The notes: generated from the sequence alone by a model not told the origin. DNA of 19,685 nucleotides from Baffinella frigidus (GCA_026770585.1 MU646608.1:162979-182663); one strand, 5' to 3'; counted from the stretch's first letter, positions 1 to 8,177 are shown. Numbers and translations are program-made.

Positions 1-95
1 GAAGAAGAAGAAGAAGAAGAAGAAGAAGAAGAAGAAGAAGAAGAAGAAGAAGAAGAAGAAGAAGAAGAAGAAGAAGAAGAAGAAGAAGAAGAAGA
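1..95. repeat. (GAA)n microsatellite
   Basis: About 31 uninterrupted GAA triplets open the window. On the sense strand of the overlapping minus-strand gene this is a (TTC)n pyrimidine tract inside intron 8. It may serve as, or lie near, the polypyrimidine tract before the next exon, which lies outside the window. A pure triplet run at a contig edge is also a typical assembly stop. Confidence 0.97.
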
Positions 96-1745
96 CTCAC
101 TACGCGTCCTCGAACCATGGCATGGGTCTTTCTATTTGCTTGGTACAAATCGGCAACTCTCAGAGAGTTTCTCGGGCGAAAAGGCCATCGAAACGACTTA
201 CAAAATCCTCAGATTTCAGAAATCCGCAGGTTTCAGACGGATTTGTCTCGAGGGGAGAGTGGTTGCAGGACGAGTAGCAGACCTGGCCCTTGGCTCCCGG
301 CACGACCCACGCCTTGGAGGTGTCGTTCGGCTTGTCCAGATCCTGCACGTGAATCCCGCGCGCAACTGTTAACTCCGCCGCGCTGGATGTGTCAAGCGAC
401 GACAGCTGCACCGTGTAGGCTTGGTACCACATGAGCCTGTGCTCTGAATTGCACTGTGTTGGAACAAATCAGGACACTAGTCGATCGCAGGGTCTTTCGA
501 ATACGGGTGTGACTGCGGTAGGTGCTGGGGTCCCGCGACCCTGAAATCGAACAGGGTTCCGATGAGAGTATACAGGGTTTAGGGCTTAGGGTTTAGGGTT
601 TTGGGTTCAGGCTTTAGTGTTTAGGGTTCAGGGTTTGGGGTTCAGGGTTTAGGGTTCAGGCTTTAGCGTTGATGGTGCATGGTTTATGGTTCAAGATTTA
701 TGGTAAAGGGCATGGGGTATGGGGTTTGGGGTTTGGGGTTTGGGTTGAGGGTTTAGGGTTTAGAATTTAGGGGTTAGGGTTTTGGGTTTTGTTTTTTTGG
801 TGTAGGGTGTAGGGTGTAGGGTTCAGGGTTTAGGGTTTAGGTTTTAGGTTTTAGGGTTTAGGAGAAGGGAGGGCTAGAGAACGCGACGTGCGATGGCGAG
901 GCTGTGCCAAGGGGAAGCGGAACCAAACCTTGACGTGAGTTGAGTTAATTGGGGTTTGCATTGAAACGGCCCCTCGCCACTTAGCAGCCACCGGGGCCTG
1001 CCATGATGTGTCCATCTCAACGATTCTGGTAAAAAATGCAGTTCATTTCAGGATAAGGGATCTGAGACCCCCCCCGAAAATCCGAGGAGAAAGGGCCACA
1101 GTGGCTGGTAAGTGGTACCTGCACGCGCTGGAAGGTGGGGAAGCGCTTCTTGATGGCCCCCAGCATCTCCTCGTATGAGACCAGCTTCGTGTCTTTCCAC
1201 CTGGTTTAGGTTTTGGGGTTGAGGGTTTAGGGTGTAGGGTTTGGGGTTTAGGGTTTAGGGTTTAGGGTTTAGGGTTTAGGTTTTAGGTTTTAGGGTTTAG
1301 GGTTTAGGGTTCAGGGTTTAGGGTTTAGGGTTTAGGGTGCAGGGTTTAGAATTCAGAGTTTAGGGTTCAGGGTTCAGGGTTCAGGGTTTAGGGTTTGGGG
1401 TTTAGGGTTTGGGGGCTGGGGTTGGTGGAGTACTGGTTGCCGTCGAAGGGCATGTACTCGATGAAGCGCACATCCACGTTCTGCCACCGCCACAAACTTA
1501 ATCCTCTCGTAAAAAGATGGCAATCCATGGTGGCCGGCTTGAGACCACGTTCTGGCCCCGCTTCAAGGTGGACATATTTGTACCGAACACCGAGGATGTC
1601 AACTTGAGAACAGTCTGCCAACCCGAGGCAGAGGCAGCGTCCTTGCTAGAGTCTCTTCTTGCAGGCCTGGCTGCGTCGGTGAGAGGCATGTCCGCGGACA
1701 CACCCTGGCAGCAGCGCTGGCAGCACCCTGGATAGCAGGCTAGGC

Positions 1746-1784
<39 letters not shown>

Positions 1785-4714
1785 AGCCCATCCCGCCTTT
1801 GCCCACACCACCTGTGTGGTACAGTGTACCACTACCAATGCAGTGTAACAGTGAACACCGGCCTCTTCGAGAGAGAGAGAGCGATGTCAGAGCGCTTTCC
1901 GCACCGCCCTCCTCCCTTCCTTTCTCAAAGATCTCTTTTTGAAGTGGACCACGCCAAGTCTTTTTGAAGTGGACCACGCCAAGTCAACCATAATTTAAGG
2001 TTTAATACTAGTATGACCTGAGTGTGCAGCAGTTTGGGTTGCCAGAATCTAGAAGAAGAAATGATGTTCCCGGCTGGGAGTGAGGCAGAGGTAGAGAGAG
2101 ACCTTGTCGACCGAGAGCTGCACGAAGTCTGCAACCTCCTCCTCGTTCAGCCCCCGCGTTACCTGCTTCCCGTTTCGGCTTCTGTCTTTCCGGTTTGCGG
2201 TTTGGGGCTTGGGGTTTGGGGCTTGGGGTTTGGGGCTTGGGGTTTGGGGTTTGGGGCTTGGGGTTTGGGGTTTGGGGTTTGGGGCGTGGGGTTTGGGGTT
2301 TGGTGTGTGGGGCTTGCGGTTTGGTGTGTGGGGTTTGGGTTTTGGGGGTTGGGGTTCAGGGTTTAGGCCCGTGAACGAGAGGTGCGGTGTGTTTCGGCAG
2401 CTGACTCTGAAATACTTGAGGCCGGAGGGCTGGAGGGTGGTCGGTGCTAGGCTTCTGAGTGTGCCTCCAGGACATGCACAGTACTAACGTATGTGTTGCC
2501 CCGGGGCGCGCCCGTACTGCACGGAGGGCCTTTTTCTTTTCTTTTCAAAAGTCAATTTCCAAGATTTAGGGGGAACACTGGCACATCTCACCAAAAGTTG
2601 ACAAAAACGGCCTCACGGCTCCAAGAACGGACACCGGATAACCCTCGAAGGGCCTCGCGTGAAGCAAGGACTCTAAGGCAGTGGCAGGGTTCGGGGGGCA
2701 CCACGCAGTTGATCTTGACGGATCGGATCTCCCCTCTTTCCTTGGCCGCGATCGCCTCGTCGATCGAGTCCACCACCTTTTGGTATCCTGCGGAGGGGTG
2801 TAGCGTTCAGGGTTTTGGGTCCAGGATTTAGTGTTGAGGGTTTGGGGGTTAGGGTTTTCATCCTGCGAAAGGGCGCGCCCGGCCCCAAATGGACTCTATC
2901 TCGGAAAAGGATGGTCCATGTTAAATGGGTACATGGCATGCGGTTTCGCACTACCGTATCCGTTAGGGCTCCTAGGACCGCGAGGCCTAGCCCTGGTGGG
3001 AAGCAATGCATGGCGCCCATTTTGGAATCAACAAGGGGGGGTTAGGGTTCGGGGTCTAGGGTTTTGCTGTTAGGGTTTGCGGTTTAGTGTTAGGTGTTTA
3101 CTGTTTACTCGTTAGTGGGTGGGTTTCAGGGCTTAGGGCTTAGGTTATAGGGTTTTGCCTCGATTCTACACCAAAAACCAGAGCAAAGTTAAGGGGCTGA
3201 GTGCTTAGGTTTTTAGGGTTGAGGGCTTAGGGCTTAAGTGTTAGGGCTTAGGGTGTGGGTTTTACCGTTGCGGCGAGTGATAAACGTGAACTTCTCCGGG
3301 ACCAGCGTGTCGAGCGAGATGTTATACGCGTCCATCCCCCCTGTTTCGGGTTCAGTGTTGAGTATTGAGCGTTTAGAGTTTAGTTTCACGGTTTGGGATT
3401 TGGGGTTTGGGGTTTAGAGTTGAGGGTTTAGGGTTTAGGGTTTGAGGTCTAGGGTTTAGGGTTTAGGGTTTAGAGGGTAGGGGTTAGGGTTGAGAGTTTA
3501 GGGTTTAGGGTTTAGGGTTTAGGGTTTAGGGTTTAGGGTTTAGGGTTTAGGGTTTAGGGTTTGGATTACCAGACGCGAGGGCGGGGAGCTTGCGCTTGAG
3601 GGTGATGCCGTTGGTGGTCATGCCGATCGTCTCCACCCCGATCTTCTTGAGCTCCCCCATCGCCGCTACCTGCGCACAGGGTGGCCGTTTCGGGTTTATC
3701 GTCTAAGGTTTAGGGTTCACGGTTTAGGGGTCAGGGTTTGGGGTTCAGGGTTCAGGGTTTAGGGTTTAGGGTTGAGGATTGAGGATTGAGGGTTGAGGGT
3801 TTGGATTTTAGGGCTGAGGGCTTGAGTCTGGGGTGTAGGGTTGGCTGTTTAGTGTGTAGTGTTTGGGTGTACGGTGCAGGGTTTAGGGTTTAGAGTTTAG
3901 GGTTTAGGTTTTAGAGTTCAGGGTTAAGGGTTCAGGGTTGAGGTTTTCGGTTTTAGGGTTCAGGGTTGAGGGTTTAGAGGTTAGAGTTTATGGTTCGGAG
4001 TTTAGGGTTTGGGGTTTAGGTTTTAGGGTTTGAAGTTCAGGGTTCAGAGTTTAGGGTTTAAGGTTTGAGGTTCAGAGTTTAGGTTTCAGGGTTGAAGGTG
4101 TAAGGTGTAGCGGTGGGGCGCAAACACACCAGCTCAGTGATGTCCTTTCGCACGGTGGGCTCCCCCCCCGTGAGCCTGATCTTGGTGACCCCCGCGGCCA
4201 CGAAGAGGCGCGTGAGGCGCAGAATCTCCGGGGTGGTGAGCATGCTGTCTTCCGGGGAGAGGTCCACGCCCTCCTCGGGCATGCAGTACTGGCAGCGGAG
4301 GTTGCAGCGCTCGGTCAGCGAGATGCGCAGGTAGTCGTGATGCCGCCCGAAGGAGTCGTCCAGGATCCCCCCGCCGACTTTCTCCGCCCGCTCGGAACCC
4401 TCCGAACGCATCGCCCTCGTTTCGCGCCCCCCCCCCTCCTCGTCCTGTGTCACGTAATCCATCATCATGGAGCGGCGCGCCGGGTGCGCCGAAGAGACGT
4501 GCATGCCATGGCTCCCAGGCGGGTGACTCGACGCATCTCCGCTGGCGAACCCCCGCCTGCCCTCCGAGCCCCCGGCCGTCGCAGATTGCACGCTCAGTGC
4601 TCCCGCTGCAGAAGAAGACGCGGTGCCGGCCCAGAGCGCGGCGTTTCTACGCGCGAAGAGGGGGCTGGCAGCCAGTCCCCCAACGGCCCGGCCCAGCACC
4701 GATAGTGACAACAT
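1..4714 (-). CDS. MOCS1: Molybdenum cofactor biosynthesis protein MoaA/MOCS1A/CNX2 (GTP 3',8-cyclase), partial, 8 exons visible
   Basis: This radical-SAM enzyme converts GTP to 3',8-cyclo-7,8-dihydro-GTP, the first step of molybdenum cofactor synthesis, in mitochondria in animals and plants. Exons by minus-strand order: 4714-4130, 3669-3570, 3340-3266, 2787-2702, 2162-2103, 1480-1434, 1200-1119, 342-283. Joined they give 1095 bases, exactly 365 codons. Residues 1 to about 40 are rich in Arg, Ala and Ser, like a mitochondrial presequence. Residues 137, 141 and 144 are the CxxxCxxC cysteines that bind the SAM [4Fe-4S] cluster, in [24 protein letters not shown] follows at 181-186. Later exons supply [46 protein letters not shown] and KLVSYEEML, all in family order and spacing. 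The C-terminal Fe-S motif lies past position 1, so a fusion to MoaC cannot be judged. Splice sites come from family alignment, with no transcript evidence. Confidence 0.95.
283..342 (-). CDS. MOCS1: MOCS1 exon 8
   Basis: This 60-base exon has 20 codons: [20 protein letters not shown]. It matches the variable loop followed by the G-x-x-GQ segment just before the C-terminal Fe-S region of MoaA. The acceptor is GTGCAG|GATCTG. The donor CAG|GTCTGC is weak but fits the C-rich donors used elsewhere in the window. The next exon is outside the window. Confidence 0.82.
562..866 (+). repeat. Telomere-like heptamer array in MOCS1 intron 7
   Basis: Degenerate TTTAGGG units, with TTCAGGG, TGTAGGG and TTTGGGG variants, read G-rich on the plus strand and therefore C-rich in the transcript. 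The rest of this 776-base intron (343-1118) is unique sequence with no recognisable feature. Confidence 0.95.
1119..1200 (-). CDS. MOCS1: MOCS1 exon 7
   Basis: This 82-base exon encodes [18 protein letters not shown], then RFPTFQRVQ. The acceptor AAACCAG|GTGGAA sits directly at the end of a telomere-like repeat tract. The donor is CAG|GTACCA, phase 0. Confidence 0.9.
1203..1422 (+). repeat. Telomere-like heptamer array filling MOCS1 intron 6
   Basis: Nearly the whole 233-base intron (1201-1433) is TTTAGGG-type repeat. On the sense strand CCCTAAA units run up to the acceptor, so the repeat itself must provide the branch-point and pyrimidine signals. Confidence 0.95.
1434..1480 (-). CDS. MOCS1: MOCS1 exon 6 (47-base exon)
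   Basis: It encodes [15 protein letters not shown] plus the first two bases of a Gln codon. RFIEYMPF is a signature of MoaA proteins. The acceptor is TGGCAG|AACGTG and the donor CCA|GTACTC, phase 2. Joining to exon 7 restores [17 protein letters not shown] with the family's exact spacing. Confidence 0.9.
1747..1784 (+). repeat. (GGCTCA)n hexamer microsatellite
   Basis: Nearly six perfect GGCTCA units lie within MOCS1 intron 5 (1481-2102), preceded by one altered unit. Confidence 0.95.
1935..1984 (+). repeat. 25-bp perfect tandem duplication
   Basis: Two identical adjacent copies (1935-1959, 1960-1984), each starting CTTTTTGAAGTGG and ending CCAAGT. They lie in MOCS1 intron 5 and look like a recent slippage or repair duplication. 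Confidence 0.95.
2103..2162 (-). CDS. MOCS1: MOCS1 exon 5
   Basis: This 60-base exon has 20 codons: [20 protein letters not shown]. It carries the MoaA RGLN(D/E)xE motif. The acceptor is AAGCAG|GTAACG and the donor AAG|GTCTCT, phase 0 at both ends. Confidence 0.9.
2195..2366 (+). repeat. TTTGGGG-variant heptamer array in MOCS1 intron 4
   Basis: This block is dominated by TTTGGGG and CTTGGGG units rather than TTTAGGG. In translation it gives Val-Trp-Gly-Leu-Gly-Phe repeats in overlapping plus-strand ORFs, which are not genes. It lies in the intron spanning 2163-2701. Confidence 0.93.
2702..2787 (-). CDS. MOCS1: MOCS1 exon 4
   Basis: This 86-base exon encodes [16 protein letters not shown], then [13 protein letters not shown]. 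The acceptor is CCGCAG|GATACC and the donor GTG|GTGCCC, phase 0. KINCV is the conserved strand that precedes the RGLN motif of the next exon. Confidence 0.9.
2801..3260 (+). repeat. Interrupted telomere-like repeats in MOCS1 intron 3
   Basis: Heptamers occur at about 2801-2860 and 3040-3260. Between them lies about 180 bases of unique sequence. Units include TTTAGGG, CTTAGGG and TTAGGG. The intron spans 2788-3265. Confidence 0.88.
3266..3340 (-). CDS. MOCS1: MOCS1 exon 3
   Basis: This 75-base exon encodes [18 protein letters not shown] and FITRRNG, the MoaA NISLDTL segment. The acceptor is AAACAG|GGGGG. The donor is AACG|GTAAAA, phase 1. The number of residues across the exon 2/3 junction matches the family exactly. 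Confidence 0.92.
3343..3562 (+). repeat. Telomere-like array filling MOCS1 intron 2
   Basis: The 229-base intron (3341-3569) is almost entirely repeat. About ten consecutive perfect TTTAGGG units lie at about 3495-3562, the purest telomere-type run in the window. Confidence 0.96.
3570..3669 (-). CDS. MOCS1: MOCS1 exon 2
   Basis: This 100-base exon encodes [20 protein letters not shown] and then [13 protein letters not shown]. The acceptor is GCGCAG|GTAGCG. The donor is TCTG|GTAATC, phase 1. TTNG is the conserved MoaA core strand after the GGEP region. Confidence 0.92.
3695..4110 (+). repeat. Telomere-like array filling MOCS1 intron 1
   Basis: Degenerate TTTAGGG, TTCAGGG and TTGAGGG units fill most of the 460-base intron (3670-4129). 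Confidence 0.95.
4130..4714 (-). CDS. MOCS1: MOCS1 exon 1 (presequence and SAM Fe-S motif)
   Basis: The ATG is at 4714 and the exon holds 195 codons. It carries a low-complexity N-terminal extension of about 115 residues before the conserved core starts at [19 protein letters not shown]. It ends at ITEL with donor CTG|GTGTGT, phase 0. The ORF reads on past this point into heptamer repeat, which has no family counterpart, so the donor is placed here. A C-rich run near 4430 encodes an in-frame EEGGG stretch. Confidence 0.93.
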
Positions 4715-4828
4715 TGTGGATGTGGGACGTCACGGAGCTTTCAGCTGGAAGTCCTCCAGCTGTTGTATCTTGCGTCGGAGGCAGGCTCTTGCCGCTTCCC
4801 GGCGTTCAATCCCTCCCGCTGTTGTGGT
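4715..4828. promoter_or_regulatory. Upstream region of MOCS1
   Basis: This short GC-rich stretch lies before the MOCS1 ATG at 4714. I see no TATA-like box or other known element. If the ORF starting at 4829 on the plus strand is real, this would be a divergent promoter. The assignment rests on position only. Confidence 0.3.
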
Positions 4829-5497
4829 ATGACGAGTTCAGATGGGGCAGCCACGGGCAGCGTTGCCAAGTCTACCCAATTTGGTAAGGACACGCGAGGC
4901 AGCGAAAGGTTGCGCAGGGGAAGATGTCTTTGTTTCCAGCGAGGAAAGCAGCGAGTGGGGTGGGTTGGCAGCTGCAAGGGCGTATTGAGGGCGGCGTGGG
5001 GGGAAGGGGGGGACCAAATCCTAGATGTCACTTTGCCCTTGTGGGAAGTTCAGGGGGTTTACAGGAGGGAGTTGCGCCGAAGATATCACTTGCCTTGTGG
5101 TGGGTGTGCTCAAGGCTTGATGGAAAAAAGGGCGAACTGGACCAGGCCAGACGTACATGGAGCGTGGAGCGGAGCTTTTTGGAGCGCTCCTCTGGTTCAG
5201 ATGGGAAAGGGTGTGCACCTGTCTACGAAGACGTCGGGTCGGATGATCCAAGGGGTACCTATGGATGATCTGCGAACCAGTGCGTGTTCGTTTTCGGGGG
5301 GTGCCTTTCCTCATAGAATTTCCCATGAGAGGTCGGCAGGCCGTCTAAACGAAGATAGGAGAAGTTCTCGTGAGAAACGGACGCGATCGGTTAGATTTGT
5401 ACCGGCCACCTGTCCTTCTGAGTTGTTCGATTGTAAAACCTCGACATTTCGACGCCCGAGATGCCCCAAAAACTGTGCGATAGATTCGTGGTCTTGA
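4829..5497 (+). CDS. Doubtful ORF, 222 codons, no recognised domain
   Basis: An ATG at 4829 opens a frame that ends in TGA at 5495-5497, running divergently from MOCS1. The product is rich in Arg, Ser, Gly and Trp, with no domain, signal peptide or membrane segment that I recognise. Its 3' third lies in a 125-bp segment that recurs at 5723-5847, where it is not part of a comparable long frame. Its length is unusual for chance, but composition and lack of similarity argue against a gene. It could be non-coding, or a first exon. Confidence 0.18.
   Translation: MTSSDGAATGSVAKSTQFGKDTRGSERLRRGRCLCFQRGKQRVGWVGSCKGVLRAAWGEGGDQILDVTLPLWEVQGVYRRELRRRYHLPCGGCAQGLMEKRANWTRPDVHGAWSGAFWSAPLVQMGKGVHLSTKTSGRMIQGVPMDDLRTSACSFSGGAFPHRISHERSAGRLNEDRRSSREKRTRSVRFVPATCPSELFDCKTSTFRRPRCPKNCAIDSWS
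5322..5446 (+). repeat. 125-bp direct repeat, copy 1
   Basis: It begins CCCATGAGAGGTCGGCAGG and ends CCTCGACA. Copy 2 lies exactly 401 bases downstream with three substitutions (about 98% identity). The 276-base spacer contains two hairpins. The arrangement resembles long direct repeats flanking an insert, or a segmental duplication. Confidence 0.95.
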
Positions 5498-5559
5498 GGG
5501 AATCGGCCCATCCCGATGCCGCAAATCGATGGTGGAGGAAGCAGAACAGTTTTAGTTGC

Positions 5560-5594
5560 GAAACGTTGTAGTTTGCCTAAAACTACAACGTTTC
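5560..5594. repeat. 15-bp perfect hairpin
   Basis: The arms 5560-5574 and 5580-5594 (GAAACGTTGTAGTTT and its complement) are separated by five bases. Flanking CAGAAC (5542-5547) and GTTCTG (5596-5601) extend the pairing imperfectly. It lies between the two 125-bp direct repeats. Confidence 0.9.
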
Positions 5595-5631
5595 TGTTCT
5601 GGTCCTGTAGTAAAGAAGAAATCGAGGGACG

Positions 5632-5686
5632 AAACGTTGAGATTTAGGTAGCAAAGTCTAGATAAAAACGCAAACCCTCAACGTTT
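5632..5686. repeat. Second AAACGTTG inverted repeat
   Basis: AAACGTTGAG (5632-5641) pairs with CTCAACGTTT (5677-5686) across a 35-base loop. It shares the AAACGTTG core with the adjacent hairpin, so this core occurs four times as inverted pairs within about 130 bases. Confidence 0.85.
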
Positions 5687-5722
5687 TGCACATCGATGGG
5701 TTTTAGAAGGACGCGGTCTTGC

Positions 5723-5847
5723 CCCATGAGAGGTCGGCAGGCCGTCTAAACGAAGATAGGAGAAGTTCTCGTGAGAAACGGACGCGATCGGTTAGATTTG
5801 TACCAGCCACCTGTTCTTTTGAGTTGTTCGATTGTAAAACCTCGACA
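5723..5847 (+). repeat. 125-bp direct repeat, copy 2
   Basis: This is the second copy of the 5322-5446 segment, differing at three positions. Telomere-like repeats begin within a few bases of its right end. Confidence 0.95.
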
Positions 5848-5849
5848 GG

Positions 5850-6170
5850 GCTCAAAATTTAGCGTGTAGGGTTTGGGGTTCACGGTTTAGAGAATAGGGT
5901 TTGGGGTTCAGGGTCAAGGGTTCAGGGTTCAGGGTTTAGGGTCTAGGGTTCAGGGTTCAGGGTTCAGGGTTTAGGGTTGAAGGTTCAAGGTTTAAGGTTT
6001 AAGGATTAGAGTTCAGGGTCTACGATTTCGGGCTTAGGGTTTAGGATTTCGCGTTTAGGGTTTGAGTTTTAGTGTTTAGTGTTTTGTGTTAAAAGTGCAG
6101 TTTGGTGTTCAAGTTTCAGTGGCTCAGGGTTTTAGTGTTTCGGATAAGGGTTGAGTTGAGGGTCTGTTAT
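5850..6170 (+). repeat. Intergenic telomere-like heptamer array
   Basis: Degenerate TTTAGGG and TTCAGGG units, G-rich on the plus strand, decay gradually toward the right. From 6171 to about 6460 I see only unique, AT-richer sequence without a gene. Confidence 0.92.
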
Positions 6171-6460
6171 TGTGTGTTCTGGGTTGAGTTTCTTGAAGTC
6201 TTTTCCGGAGATCCTTTCAGTTCTCTCGAACAGAAGTTTCGTTTGGGTTCGAAAGGAAATTCCGGCTTGCCGACACCCAAGAATTACGAAAACTCGTTAA
6301 TCTCGGTTGACTTTAAGGATCCTAGGTCCTAACAAGTCATGGAGGAGGGGAAATTCTCCTCTACGATATTTATAACCTGATAGCATCAAGAGATTATCCC
6401 CTGAGGTTATGAGGAATATCCGGAAAACCTGTAACAGAACCCTTTATCCAAGAGAGCCGC

Positions 6461-7320
6461 CCTGTATCCCCTCTTCACGAGCCTCTGCACTGGAGAGCTA
6501 AACGCAATCCGAAAGCAAAAATGCTTTCTCTGCAGATCCCTTCTACGGAACGGCGTGTCGTTGGGCTATGTTGGGAGCATTTAAAACCTAAAGGACCTAA
6601 AGGATCCCCTCTTCACGAGCCTCGGCACTGGAGAGCGAAACGCGATCCGAAAGCAAAAATGCTTTCTCTGCAGATCCCTTCTACGAAACGGCGTGTCGTT
6701 GGCATATGTTGGGAGAAATTAAAACCTAAAGGACCTAAAGGTGTCCGCCTATGTTGGGAGCTCGAAGAACCTCAAGGACCTAAAGGACACCCCAACAGAG
6801 CCACCCTGTATCCCCTCTTCACGAGCCTCTGCACTGGAGAGCTAAACGCGATCCGAAAGCAAAAAATCTTTCTCTGCAGTCCTTTCTACGGAGGGGCGTG
6901 TCGTTGGCATATGTTGGGGGGAATTAAAAACTCAAGGACCCAAGGATCTGTAGTCTTTTCTACGGAAGGTCGTGTCGTTGGCATATGTTGGGAGAAATTA
7001 AAAGCTAAAGGAACTAAAGAAGGGCGTGTCGTTGGCATATGTTGGGCGGAATTGAAACCTAATGGAGCTAAAGGACCTCAAAAAATGCTTTCTCTGCAGT
7101 CCTTTCTACGGAAGGGCGTGTCGTTGGGCTACGTTGGGAGCATTCAAAACTCCGAAATTTGAACCTCAAGGATCAAAATTTTGTTTTTTTCATGCAGATC
7201 TTTTCTACGGAAAGGCGTGTCGGTGGGCTATGTTGGAAGAAATCAAAACCTAAAGGACCTCAAGGACCAGTGTCCGCATATTTTGGGTGCTCGAGGAACC
7301 GAAGGGACCTCGAGGACGAA
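6461..7320 (+). repeat. Compound tandem repeat of about 138-bp and 50-70-bp units
   Basis: A long unit has CTCTTCACGAGCC, then CTGGAGAGC, a GATCCGAAAGCAAAAATGC stretch, CTCTGCAG, TTCTACGGAA, GCGTGTCGTTGG, ATGTTGGGAG, and finally CCTAAAGGACCTAAAGGA. Starts at 6471, 6609 and 6815 give spacings of 138 and 206. Shorter units lacking the first half follow at about 6955-7080 and 7195-7265. A related form with GTGTCCGCCTATGTTGGGAG occurs at 6741 and, degraded, at about 7270. Because 138 is a multiple of three, an ATG at 6521 opens a 213-codon frame (to 7162) with recurring VVGxCWExLKPKGPKG. I read this as a by-product of the repeat. Confidence 0.9.
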
Positions 7321-7325
7321 AACGC

Positions 7326-7660
7326 TGAAGGGGCTCCTCTGAGAATATGATCCAGGGTGTATCCAGGTTGGAACCCTGCTGTCCCCCAGCTATCTTTGGG
7401 GAGCGCCCCTTTTGGGGAGGCAGGCAGGGATGATCTACCTGCCTAGTCCACCTTCGAGAGTAGGCAGTGTGTCCAGTGGCGGAACCGACCTTGAGCTTGT
7501 TCACGGCATGGGCTGGCAAAATGCAGAGATCCTCTTGATTAAATCGAATCAGTCGGAATTATTCAGGGAGGGGGAGGTTGCGAGCATCAAAAGGATGTGA
7601 TGGGTTCAGGGTTGATGTTTGAGAGTGCATGGTTTATGGTTTAGGATTTGGTGATACGTG
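7326..7660 (+). mobile_element. Interspersed element, copy A
   Basis: This segment and 9592-10055 align along their length: AGAATATGATCCAGGGTGT, GCTATCTTTGGGGAGCG, CTGCCTAGTCCACCTTCGAG, GACCTTGAGCTTGT and a tail ending in GTTGATGTTT. Copy A contains a perfect 7-bp stem (CTGCCTA / TAGGCAG) around a 15-base loop. Both copies are preceded by a short GGGAGCTxGAAGAACC-type unit and followed by telomere-like heptamers. There is no long ORF, so it looks non-autonomous. Its class is unknown. Confidence 0.7.
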
Positions 7661-7680
7661 ATGAGGTGTTGAGGGTTCAA

Positions 7681-7955
7681 ACAGACTATGGGCTCTTCAT
7701 GACGCAGCCGACCCCGGATGCGAACCGCCTCTAGCATTCGCCCCCGACGAGAGAGTGAGAAAGACTCTTGAGCACCACTTTCGCTGCTCCCATCAAGTAA
7801 AATTACCTGTGTCAAAGTAATTTATCCTGTGATTTCTCCTGTAAAACAATGAAAATGGCCCAAATGCCTTCCAATGGCTCAAATGCCAGCAGCGAAATAC
7901 CTCCCCGAAGAATCTTGCGTGGGTCCGAGGTGGCCTCCGATGTGATCCGAAAAAA
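7681..7955. other. Intergenic sequence, no gene seen
   Basis: Unique sequence. A GGTTCGCATCC string on the minus strand near 7710-7725 resembles a tRNA B box, but it does not sit in a foldable tRNA. Confidence 0.5.
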
Positions 7956-8042
7956 AGCATGGCCTTTTTACAGAACAAGTTCCGGTATCCGCCTATGGTG
8001 GGATCTCTAATTACCAAAAGGACCTTCTACAGACCTAAAGGA
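7956..8042 (+). repeat. Dispersed GTCCGCCTATG-type unit
   Basis: It carries GGCCTTTTTACAGAACAAG, then a TCCGCCTATGGTGGGA stretch and ACCTAAAGGA. It is a diverged member of the short family seen at 6741, 8490, 12379 and 12957. Confidence 0.75.
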
Positions 8043-8075
8043 TGCATTCTTGAATGCAGGAGGCCCCAGGCTCTT

Positions 8076-8148
8076 GGGGGTGGGCCAAGTCTTTATTGAC
8101 GCTGGCTGGAATGTCTTGGCCTGCGCTACCTCAAGCTCGCGACGGATC
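8076..8148 (+). repeat. 73-bp dispersed duplicate, copy 1
   Basis: It matches 8647-8719 at 68 of 73 positions, with the shared core GACGCTGGCTGGAATGTC. In one frame the copies read GVGQVFIDAGWNVLACATSS and GVGKVLIDAGWNVLACGTSS. Confidence 0.9.
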
Positions 8149-8177
8149 TCGCACCAGCGGCGCGGCCACACGTCCCA

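Noticed and set aside
562-866. A true chromosome end (telomere) inside the window
   Set aside because: The arrays are degenerate, interrupted, flanked by genes on both sides and located within introns. No array runs to a window edge.
2022-2487. Plus-strand ORFs encoding Val-Trp-Gly-Leu-Gly-Phe repeats
   Set aside because: They are translations of the TTTGGGG heptamer array and lie antisense to MOCS1 exon 5. Heptamers read in any of three frames give such repeats.
4337-4887. Plus-strand ORFs opposite MOCS1 exon 1
   Set aside because: They are antisense to a presequence and radical-SAM core with clear motifs. Their Pro/Arg/Ser-rich composition is typical of shadow frames in GC-rich exons.
6461-7320. 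CRISPR array
   Set aside because: The units are long, of variable length, contiguous and diverged. There are no unique spacers of uniform size, and the DNA is eukaryotic.
7700-7740. tRNA gene on the minus strand, suggested by GGTTCGCATCC
   Set aside because: The flanking bases do not form a T stem, and no acceptor or anticodon stem can be paired around it.
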